In this document: positions 35,873 to 42,586 of the stretch, piece after piece | Layout of the letters: each line of letters begins with the position of its first letter | Position numbering within the stretch: the stretch's first letter is position 1 | NCBI GenBank assembly: GCA_938017685.1 | Contig: CALIIL010000021.1 | Location: 1-44,718 of the forward strand | From: an uncultured Chitinophagaceae bacterium | GTDB lineage: Bacteria; Bacteroidota; Bacteroidia; Chitinophagales; Chitinophagaceae | DNA length: 44,718 nt | Reading direction: 5' to 3' | Program-made: the position numbers and the translations under genes | The notes under the pieces: generated by a model | What the model was told of the DNA's origin: nothing | What the model saw: the letters and a program-made list of their open reading frames with translations, nothing else | Databases searched by the model: none

Positions 35873-36478
35873 ATGGATAGAAAATCATTCCTTAAAAAAT
35901 CTGCTTTGGCAGCGTTTTCCATGTCGGTAATGGGTTATGTTGTAGAAGCATCACCTAAAAAATGGATGAGTACCTGTGAAACAACAAACGATATTCTTGG
36001 ACCTTTTTATAGAGAAGGTGCACCTGAAAGAAGTAATATGCTTTTTGAAGGTATAAAAGGAAATGAAATAACATTGAAAGGAAAAGTACTAGGTAACGAT
36101 TGTACTACTGTGTTAGAAAATGCAATAGTAGAAGTATGGCATTGTGATACCGAAGGAAATTATGATAATGATAGTAATAAGTATTTGCACCGTGCAAAAG
36201 CTATTACTGGTCAAGACGGAAGTTATTCATTTAAGACTATAATACCTGGTAAATATTTAAATGGAAAATTATATCGTCCGTCTCACATACACTTTAGGGT
36301 ACGGGCTAAAGATCATAAGGAATTAGTTTCTCAAATATATTTTGCGGGCGACCCGCATATTACAGAAGACCCATGGGCATCTCAAAAGAAAGCAGTGCAT
36401 AGAGTATTGCCAGTATTTCCTGATGATATTACAGCAAGTCTTTCAGTTGAGTTTGATATCTTTTTGAGTAACCTGTGA
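35873..36478 (+). CDS. Intradiol ring-cleavage dioxygenase family, exported
   Basis: The 201-residue protein has a Tat-like N-terminus (DRKSFLKKSALAAF) followed by a fold of the protocatechuate 3,4-dioxygenase type. The likely Fe(III) ligands are present: Tyr97 (GNYDND), Tyr134, His138 and His140 (LYRPSHIHF). Family enzymes split catechols between the two hydroxyls using O2. No beta-ketoadipate genes are nearby, so the substrate is uncertain. The final codons (Asn-Leu-stop) lie inside a palindromic repeat, so the C-terminus may have been set by that insertion. Confidence 0.82.
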   Translation: MDRKSFLKKSALAAFSMSVMGYVVEASPKKWMSTCETTNDILGPFYREGAPERSNMLFEGIKGNEITLKGKVLGNDCTTVLENAIVEVWHCDTEGNYDNDSNKYLHRAKAITGQDGSYSFKTIIPGKYLNGKLYRPSHIHFRVRAKDHKELVSQIYFAGDPHITEDPWASQKKAVHRVLPVFPDDITASLSVEFDIFLSNL

Positions 36479-36500
36479 GGTTTCTAAAACCTCCCAGGTT
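36470..36500. repeat. Palindromic repeat, left copy (REP-like)
   Basis: AACCTGTGAGGTTT (36470-36483) and AAACCTCCCAGGTT (36487-36500) form a 14-base hairpin with one mismatch and a CTA loop. It is nearly the same as the copy at 37144-37174. It covers the stop codon of the dioxygenase gene and could also end its transcript. Confidence 0.85.
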
Positions 36501-36534
36501 TAAAGAGGGACAAGTATAATTTAATGGAAAAGGA

Positions 36535-37122
36535 CTATTTTAAAAGTTCCTGCTCATGAAAGGTTACGAAAGCATCTTTGCCACCAAAAAAATTTAGAGT
36601 AGACTTCGAATCGAGAATAGATTTATTTCCATTTAAATAATCTTTATAAGAACAATGTACCCAATCTTGAAGCGAAGAAGCAACGAAATGATGGACAGGG
36701 TTTTTGTGAATATAAAATATCGTAGCCGCTAAATCATCGTCTTTAGAAAGTTCAATGCGATTTATTCTTTCGATAAATAAACTTCCTTTGCGCTGAAACA
36801 TTTTATTAAATGCCTTGGCATAGGCATTTTGAAAATTGGAAAACTGTTGTAAGATAAATTCGTGATGATTTTCTTTTGTGCTTTGCAAAATTGCAGCTTG
36901 ATGTTTTAATGTTTTTTCTTCTTTTATTTTAAGTAGAAAATGAAAGTGATTAGGAAGTAATGCGTATGCCCAGCAATCTGCGATGGGTAAGATGTATTTA
37001 GAAATTTTTTCTTTGAAGTATCTATAGTTTTCTTCGGAACGAAACAATTTATCATCACCTACTGCTCTGTTGAAGACGTGGTAATATTTATCTGCTTCGA
37101 AATTAGACTTGTATTTTTCCAT
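36535..37122 (-). CDS. REP-associated tyrosine transposase (RAYT, TnpA_REP)
   Basis: The 195-residue protein is a Y1/HUH family transposase: HFH at His59-Phe60-His61 (LLPNHFHFLLKI), the catalytic Tyr101 in FQNAYAKAFNKMFQRKGSLF and the downstream IFYIHKNPVHH. RAYTs bind and nick palindromic repeats, here presumably the two copies that flank it at 36470-36500 and 37144-37174. The gene looks intact and is of usual length. It is likely a domesticated or mobile unit. Confidence 0.88.
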   Translation of the reverse strand: MEKYKSNFEADKYYHVFNRAVGDDKLFRSEENYRYFKEKISKYILPIADCWAYALLPNHFHFLLKIKEEKTLKHQAAILQSTKENHHEFILQQFSNFQNAYAKAFNKMFQRKGSLFIERINRIELSKDDDLAATIFYIHKNPVHHFVASSLQDWVHCSYKDYLNGNKSILDSKSTLNFFGGKDAFVTFHEQELLK

Positions 37123-37143
37123 TTAAATATTTTTTAATCAAAA

Positions 37144-37174
37144 GACCTGTGAGGTTTTTGAAACCTCACAGGTC
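37144..37174. repeat. Palindromic repeat, right copy (REP-like)
   Basis: GACCTGTGAGGTTT (37144-37157) and AAACCTCACAGGTC (37161-37174) form a perfect 14-bp hairpin with a TTG loop. It lies 21 bases before the RAYT start and 4 bases after the upp stop (both on the minus strand), so it could serve as a terminator for upp as well. Confidence 0.88.
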
Positions 37175-37178
37175 AGGC

Positions 37179-37829
37179 TTAATCCTGCATCTTACTACCA
37201 TAAGCTAAGTCGCCAGCATCACCTAAGCCAGGGATGATATAACCTTTGGCAGAAAGCTCTTCATCAATATCTCCAATCCAAAATGTAATGTTAGGATACT
37301 TACTCTGCACATGAGTAATACCGCTTGTACAAGCAATAGCTGCAACAATATGTATGGCCTTGGCTTTGCCATAATTGCATAATTCATCTAGCGCAGTAAT
37401 TAATGAAGCGCCCGTTGCTAACATAGGATCCGCAATGATTAAAACACGATTATCTAAACTAGGACAAGTAACATATTGTTGATTGATTTCAAACGCATCG
37501 CCCGAAGTATGTTGTCGGTAGGCTGCAATGAATGAACAATCGGCTCGGTCAAAATAATTAAGAACTCCTTCAAACATGGGCAAGCCGGCACGAAGTATGG
37601 TTGTAATAACCGGCTGGCTTGTCATGACGGCTGATTTTTTTTCGCCTAAAGGAGTTGTCACTACTTTTTCGTCAAAATCCATCTTTTTGCTTAATTCATA
37701 AGCGGCAACCTCACCAATACGTTCTAGGTTACGGCGAAATCGCAGGCGATCCTGTTGTATTTCAGGATTACGGAGTTCATTCATCCATACTTTTACCAAT
37801 GAATTTTCTTTTGCTAAATGATGTATCAT
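37179..37829 (-). CDS. upp: Uracil phosphoribosyltransferase
   Basis: The 216-residue protein matches UPRT through its ILRAGLPMFEGVLNYF, the PRPP loop ADPMLATGAS, and the uracil-binding end IPGLGDAGDLAYG. It makes UMP from uracil and PRPP in pyrimidine salvage. The ATG at 37829 has a family-typical start (LAKENSLVKVWMNELRN). It is divergent from anmK by 51 bases and ends beside the right REP copy. Confidence 0.93.
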   Translation of the reverse strand: MIHHLAKENSLVKVWMNELRNPEIQQDRLRFRRNLERIGEVAAYELSKKMDFDEKVVTTPLGEKKSAVMTSQPVITTILRAGLPMFEGVLNYFDRADCSFIAAYRQHTSGDAFEINQQYVTCPSLDNRVLIIADPMLATGASLITALDELCNYGKAKAIHIVAAIACTSGITHVQSKYPNITFWIGDIDEELSAKGYIIPGLGDAGDLAYGSKMQD

Positions 37830-37880
37830 AATTCTTGAGGCAAATTAGCACAAAACTAAAAATTATCTCATTTTTACATA

Positions 37881-38951
37881 ATGGTTTATCGAGTGATAGG
37901 ATGTATGAGCGGAAGCTCCATGGACGGATTGGATGTTGTGTACGCGGTACTGAGTGAAGTGGGTGGAAAATGGAGTGCAGAAATTGAAGCAGCGGACTGC
38001 ATAATTTTTCCGGAGGAGTGGAAATTGAAGTTAGAGAATATTACAAGTTGCTCAGCTAAAGATTTAATCCAAAGTCACGCGGATTTTGGTCATTGGATGG
38101 GGCAAGAAATAAATGGTTTTATCGAACGAAATGCATTGGAGCATAAAGTACATTTTGTAAGTAGTCACGGTCATACTGTTTTTCATGAACCACAAAATCA
38201 AATGACATTTCAACTAGGAGATGGTGCAAGTATGGCGGCAGAATTACAGTTGCCAGTTATTTCTGATTTGCGTAATATGGATGTTGCGTTCGGCGGACAA
38301 GGTGCGCCCATTGTTCCCATTGGAGAAAAATTATTGTGGGAAGGCTATGAGTACTTTTTAAATATTGGTGGCATAGCTAATATTTCATCACATAGTGAAA
38401 ATGAATTGAAGGCCTTTGATATTTGTGCTGCTAACAGAGTATTAAATGCCATTATTAATAAGGAAGGAAAAGAGTACGATGCAAGCGGAGCAAGTGCGGC
38501 AAGCGGCAGTTGTAATGAAGATTTATTGGATGAATTAAATAGTTTAGATTTTTACAAACAAGAAGCTCCCAAATCTTTAGCTAATGAATTTGGCTTGGAG
38601 ACAGTACTGCCTATTGTTGAAAAAAGCAACTTAAGTACAGCTGATAAACTCAATACATACTGCGAGCACATAGCGATACAAATTGCTGATGTGCTAGAAC
38701 ATAAAGGAAAGATGCTAGTGAGTGGTGGCGGTGCTTTGAATGATTACTTAATGGATAGAATAACCGCACATGCTGCACCCAAAGAAGTTGAATTAGAAAA
38801 GGCAGACGAACAAACTATCAATTATAAAGAAGCAATAGTTATGGCTCTTATAGGAGCTATGCGCTGGCGTGAAGAAGAAAATGTATTAAGTTCTGTTACT
38901 GGTGCTAAGCAAAATTCTATTGGTGGTGCACTTTGGATGGGACGCAATTAA
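37881..38951 (+). CDS. anmK: Anhydro-N-acetylmuramic acid kinase
   Basis: The 356-residue sugar kinase has the ATP-binding CMSGSSMDGLD near its N-terminus (8-18), SSHGHTVFHEP, the ISDLRNMDVAFGGQGAPIVP core, FLNIGGIANIS and a C-terminal SGGGALNDYLM. It converts 1,6-anhydro-MurNAc from wall turnover to MurNAc-6-phosphate, feeding cell-wall recycling; the transglycosylase elsewhere in this window could supply the anhydro-sugar. Its stop is 2 bases before the start of the next gene. Confidence 0.92.
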   Translation: MVYRVIGCMSGSSMDGLDVVYAVLSEVGGKWSAEIEAADCIIFPEEWKLKLENITSCSAKDLIQSHADFGHWMGQEINGFIERNALEHKVHFVSSHGHTVFHEPQNQMTFQLGDGASMAAELQLPVISDLRNMDVAFGGQGAPIVPIGEKLLWEGYEYFLNIGGIANISSHSENELKAFDICAANRVLNAIINKEGKEYDASGASAASGSCNEDLLDELNSLDFYKQEAPKSLANEFGLETVLPIVEKSNLSTADKLNTYCEHIAIQIADVLEHKGKMLVSGGGALNDYLMDRITAHAAPKEVELEKADEQTINYKEAIVMALIGAMRWREEENVLSSVTGAKQNSIGGALWMGRN

Positions 38952-38953
38952 AT

Positions 38954-40813
38954 ATGAAAATACTTAGCAGAATATTAGTTGCAATTTCAATAATTGTATC
39001 CGTTTTTTTCTTCATGAATTATGGCAAGGATAGCTATCTATTCTATGGCGATTCGCTGGGTTACTATTCCTACCTCCCTTCAACTTTTTGTATTCATAAT
39101 TTAGATTCTATTGAGCGCATTCCAGCCGATATGAATATTGATGCTAATGTGCAGCAATATTTTGATATGTACCCACGCGAAAGCGTAAGAAGTCCTAAAG
39201 GACATTATATTAATCAATATACTTGTGGTGTTGCCATTTTTGAATTGCCTTTTTTTATTATAGCGCATACTTATGTAAAACTTACAGGCGGAATAGCTAG
39301 TGGTTATTCTAATCCGTATCATCACTGGCTCAAGTTTTGCTCTATCTTCTATTTATTTCTTGGGCTGCTGTATCTACATAAAATACTGAAACGTTACTTT
39401 TCTATAGAACTGAGTTTAATAACCATTTCTTTATTGATCCTAGGTTCTAATTTGTTTTGGTTCGGAATATTTCAATTTGGTATGGCGCATAACATTTTGT
39501 TCCTCCTTGTGGCTTTTCTTATTGATCGAACGATTAAGGTGCATGAAGATCCAAGTTGGAAAAACTTTTCCCTACTTGCTATTTGCTTGGGTTTTATAGC
39601 GCTCTTAAGACCAACTGATGTAGTCGTGGTCCTTATTCCCTTGTTGTATAATGTATATAATATAGAGTCGGCTCGTGCTAAAATTACATTTATTAAAACG
39701 CATCTGGCTAAAGTATTAGGAATGATATTTTTTGGTTTAATTCCATTACTACCGCAACTCATTTTTTGGAAAGTATATGCTGGAAGCTTTGTATACTACA
39801 GTTATACAAGTCAAGGTTTTGATTTTTTGCATCCGCGTATCATTTCAGGTTTGTTTGGTTCTAATAATGGCTGGTTGCTGTACTCGCCTATATTTATTTT
39901 GAGCATGCTGGGTATGTTTTTCTTTGAACGATTAAAAAAATATTGGTTGGCCATTGCGGTGCTTACACCTTTATATATTTATATCATTTACAGCTGGCAT
40001 TGTTTTAGTTATATTAATGGTTTTGGATCAAGACCTATGATTCATTTATATGCATTATTAGCCATTCCTATGGCTGCTTTGTTGCAATACCTTAGCCTTA
40101 GAAAAGGTAGAATACTTATTGCAAGCGCAGCATGTTTATTGTTTGTTTATATAAATCTTCACTTTAGTTATTTAAATATGACGAATAGGTATTGGTCTGA
40201 ATCATCAACGCATAATTACTATTGGCATATGTTCTTTAAACATAACTTGAGTTATAATGATTTATTATTGAAGGATACAGGATTGGAACAACCAGTAGAA
40301 AAGGATTTGCAATTTGTTTCAACACTAGCTATGGATGACACGGTTGATAATAAATTATTACATAATATCTATTCTGATATATTACAAGATACAGTTATAG
40401 AAGTGAGCAGGGGTACGGAAATGCCTAGTTTAGGTATGCAGTTTTATTTAAATGAATTACAGTTTTCTAAGGATGATTATTTAAAAATAAGTACCCCATT
40501 AATGTTTCCTTATTACTTAGGTGATCCTTATAGGAGCTTAATTATGGTTGCAGAAGTTAAGGATCCTCAAGTGCAGCATGGGTGGTATGGCCTCAATACA
40601 TTTAATAAAATGACGCTTTCTAATAATCGTCATGAAGCGCATGATAGTATTAAAATGTTTCGTGGGGCTACGAACCAATGGGATACAGTATCTATATTTA
40701 TACCTTTGAATGAGGTAACGAAAGAAGCTTGGGTGAAAATTTATTTCTGGAATATATCACAGGAGCAATTTTATACAAAAGGCATCTTGCTAGAGCATTG
40801 GAAGAAGAAATGA
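38954..40813 (+). CDS. Multi-pass membrane protein, GT-C glycosyltransferase-like
   Basis: The 619-residue protein starts at ATG 38954, with an upstream TTG being less likely. It has a first helix (about 5-25), then GDSLGYYSYLPS, a short acidic/aromatic loop as in GT-C enzymes, and about nine further helices up to residue 400 (for example LYSPIFILSMLGMFFFERL and LLRPTDVVVVLIPLLY). A soluble C-terminal domain of about 200 residues follows. GT-C enzymes move sugars from lipid donors across the membrane, but the donor and acceptor are not visible here. It is an Acidobacteria/Bacteroidota-type unknown. The stop overlaps the rsmE start. Confidence 0.6.
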   Translation: MKILSRILVAISIIVSVFFFMNYGKDSYLFYGDSLGYYSYLPSTFCIHNLDSIERIPADMNIDANVQQYFDMYPRESVRSPKGHYINQYTCGVAIFELPFFIIAHTYVKLTGGIASGYSNPYHHWLKFCSIFYLFLGLLYLHKILKRYFSIELSLITISLLILGSNLFWFGIFQFGMAHNILFLLVAFLIDRTIKVHEDPSWKNFSLLAICLGFIALLRPTDVVVVLIPLLYNVYNIESARAKITFIKTHLAKVLGMIFFGLIPLLPQLIFWKVYAGSFVYYSYTSQGFDFLHPRIISGLFGSNNGWLLYSPIFILSMLGMFFFERLKKYWLAIAVLTPLYIYIIYSWHCFSYINGFGSRPMIHLYALLAIPMAALLQYLSLRKGRILIASAACLLFVYINLHFSYLNMTNRYWSESSTHNYYWHMFFKHNLSYNDLLLKDTGLEQPVEKDLQFVSTLAMDDTVDNKLLHNIYSDILQDTVIEVSRGTEMPSLGMQFYLNELQFSKDDYLKISTPLMFPYYLGDPYRSLIMVAEVKDPQVQHGWYGLNTFNKMTLSNNRHEAHDSIKMFRGATNQWDTVSIFIPLNEVTKEAWVKIYFWNISQEQFYTKGILLEHWKKK

Positions 40814-41514
40814 GACATTTTTACGAATCAATAATTGGCGATGGTGTAATGGATCTCTCGGAAGAGAGTGCTAAACATATTGTGCGCGTGTTACGCATGC
40901 AGGTTGGCGATCAGTTTGTCTTGACTGATGGTAATGGAGTCAAAGCAACTGCCCAAATCATTTCCACTGATAAGAAATCTTGTACTGTAGATATTATAGA
41001 TCGAACAGAGTTGAATAATGAAAACGGAAAGATTGTTTTGGCTATTTCATTTACAAAGAATAGTGCACGAATGGAATGGCTGCTGGAAAAAATTACAGAA
41101 ATAGGCGTAACAGAGATTATTCCATTACTTAGTAAGCGTAGTGAACGAAGTAAAATAAAGAAAGAACGTTTTGATAAAATATTAGTTTCTGCCATGCTTC
41201 AAAGTCAGCAGTATCACTTGCCAATATTACATGAGCCAACAAGCTTTGAAGAAGTAATAAAAATAGAAGCTGGTAATAAATTTATAGCTCATTGCGAAAA
41301 TGATACTGAGAAAAAACATTTGAATTTATATTGTCACCCTGAGCCTGTCGAAGGGCAATTAATACTCATTGGTCCCGAAGGAGATTTTACAACAGAAGAA
41401 ATAGAACAAGCATCACAACAAAATTTTAAGAGTGTGAGCCTCGGAAATAACAGATTAAGAACAGAAACGGCTGGTTTAGTTGCCGTAACTTTACTGCAAC
41501 ATGCCAAAGCTTAA
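40810..41514 (+). CDS. rsmE: 16S rRNA m3U1498 methyltransferase RsmE
   Basis: I start at ATG 40810 (234 residues), sharing ATGA with the upstream stop. It is a SPOUT methyltransferase: an N-terminal PUA-like region, then SFTKNSARMEWLLEKITEIGV, LSKRSERSKIKKERF and the knot LILIGPEGDFTTEEI and SLGNNRLRTETA. It methylates U1498 of 16S rRNA. Residues 175-182 (CHPEPVEG) come from an in-frame repeat insertion at 41332-41355, in a loop before the knot. The fold should tolerate it. Confidence 0.9.
   Translation: MRHFYESIIGDGVMDLSEESAKHIVRVLRMQVGDQFVLTDGNGVKATAQIISTDKKSCTVDIIDRTELNNENGKIVLAISFTKNSARMEWLLEKITEIGVTEIIPLLSKRSERSKIKKERFDKILVSAMLQSQQYHLPILHEPTSFEEVIKIEAGNKFIAHCENDTEKKHLNLYCHPEPVEGQLILIGPEGDFTTEEIEQASQQNFKSVSLGNNRLRTETAGLVAVTLLQHAKA
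41332..41355 (+). repeat. REP-type insertion inside rsmE
   Basis: Twenty-four bases beginning TGTCACCCTGAGCC and ending TGTCGAAGGG are a copy of a short dispersed repeat known from many bacterial genomes. They are in frame, adding exactly eight codons. The opposite orientation of the same repeat occurs, interrupted, at 42531-42569. Confidence 0.8.
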
Positions 41515-42163
41515 AACACTTTTAATATTTACATTACTGATAATTCTTGTAACAGCAGCCAGTGCTCAAAAAATGCAATTGGGCTTATTGGTATATAATG
41601 GCGGAGGAGATTGGTATGCTAATCCAACAGCACTTAAAAATTTAGCCGATTATGCTAACCGTAACTTAGGAACAGACTTTTCCTTACAAGAAGCTCAGGT
41701 GGAAGCTGGGAGTAGTGAATTATTTAGCTATCCAGTGCTTTTTGCTACGGGTCATGGACGTATATCGTTTAATGATGCCGAAGCGCAGAACTTACGTCGC
41801 TATCTCGAAGCAGGTGGTTTTCTTCATATTGATGATAATTATGGGATGGATAAATATATTCGCCCGGCGTTGAAATCTGTTTTTCCTGAATTGTCCTTGG
41901 TTGAGTTACCCTTTTCACATCCAATTTATCATCAGAAGTATAATTTTAATAATGGGGTGCCTAAAATCCATGATCACGACAAAAAACCAGCTCGTGCCTA
42001 TGGTTTGATCTATAATGGCCGCTTGGTGCTCTTATACACCAGCGAGACGGATTTAAATGACGGTTGGGAAGATCCAGAAGTACACAAAGATCCACCACAA
42101 AAACGAGCTGAAGCCCTACAAATGGGTGCCAATATCATTTCTTATGTGTTTATGGGTGGTTAG
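41501..42163 (+). CDS. DUF4159 domain protein, exported
   Basis: The 220-residue protein has a signal peptide (1-22, ending ASAQ) and a DUF4159 domain (about 27-215) with FATGHGRISF, GGFLHIDDNYG, LPFSHPIYHQKYNF and LYTSETDLNDGWED. The fold is similar to glutamine amidotransferase/Rossmann-like trimmed domains, but the function is unknown. It overlaps rsmE by 14 bases, so they are probably co-transcribed and translationally coupled. It is convergent with the zinc-ribbon gene. Confidence 0.82.
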   Translation: MPKLKTLLIFTLLIILVTAASAQKMQLGLLVYNGGGDWYANPTALKNLADYANRNLGTDFSLQEAQVEAGSSELFSYPVLFATGHGRISFNDAEAQNLRRYLEAGGFLHIDDNYGMDKYIRPALKSVFPELSLVELPFSHPIYHQKYNFNNGVPKIHDHDKKPARAYGLIYNGRLVLLYTSETDLNDGWEDPEVHKDPPQKRAEALQMGANIISYVFMGG

Positions 42164-42176
42164 GTTATAGAATGCC

Positions 42177-42407
42177 TTATTCTTCAGTGTTTTTTATGTT
42201 ATTACAAGTTGAGCACCACCAGTAGGTATTCTGATTGTCCTTCATTTTCCCTTCTGTTTTCCTTTTACAAAAGGAGCAAACTCTTTCCAATACCTCATTT
42301 TCATAAGCTTCATATTTGCATTCATGACAATACCAACGAGTTAACTCTTCATTCATAGACCAATAAAAACTGGGGTTATTACATTTTGGACAAATTTGTT
42401 CTGCCAT
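42177..42407 (-). CDS. Small protein with two zinc ribbons
   Basis: The 76-residue protein has four CxxC pairs: Cys6-Cys9, Cys27-Cys30, Cys44-Cys47 and Cys65-Cys68, arranged as two zinc ribbons in tandem (ICPKC...WYCHEC and VCSFC...WWCSTC). It has no signal peptide. Such proteins bind nucleic acid or another protein, but I do not recognise this one. It ends 13 bases from DUF4159 and may share the convergent region as its terminator. Confidence 0.65.
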   Translation of the reverse strand: MAEQICPKCNNPSFYWSMNEELTRWYCHECKYEAYENEVLERVCSFCKRKTEGKMKDNQNTYWWCSTCNNIKNTEE

Positions 42408-42498
42408 ATTTAAGTGCCTATTTTAGAGTAAGTATTAAAAATAATACTTTTAATCTAATCCATTATTCACCAAATATTAATCAATTAAACCAAATAAA

Positions 42499-42520
42499 GC
42501 GCGACCTTTGCGCGACTTTT
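42499..42520 (+). repeat. Tandem 11-mer upstream of typA
   Basis: GCGCGACCTTT (42499-42509) is followed directly by GCGCGACTTTT (42510-42520), differing at one base. The 180-base space between the zinc-ribbon gene and typA holds this repeat and the nested palindrome. The repeats might be a regulator site or part of the promoter (ACCTTTG is close to the -7 consensus). Confidence 0.5.
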
Positions 42521-42530
42521 AAACTTGCTG

Positions 42531-42569
42531 CCCTTTGACAATCCCGATAGCTATCGGGACAGGGTGACA
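42531..42569. repeat. Nested palindromic repeat upstream of typA
   Basis: The core TCCCGATAGCTATCGGGA (42542-42559) is a perfect 18-base palindrome. It is flanked by CCCTTTGACA (42531-42540) and AGGGTGACA (42561-42569), which are the two sides of the repeat seen in rsmE, in the opposite orientation. Twenty bases replace the five-base middle (GGCTC) of that repeat. It ends 17 bases before the typA ATG. Confidence 0.82.
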
Positions 42570-42586
42570 AGATAATTAAATTAATT

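Noticed and set aside
42430-42449. Perfect 8-bp AT-only hairpin (AAGTATTA / TAATACTT) upstream of the zinc-ribbon gene
   Set aside because: All A/T and not at the 3' end of a gene, so I cannot call it a terminator; chance is likely in this AT-rich spacer.
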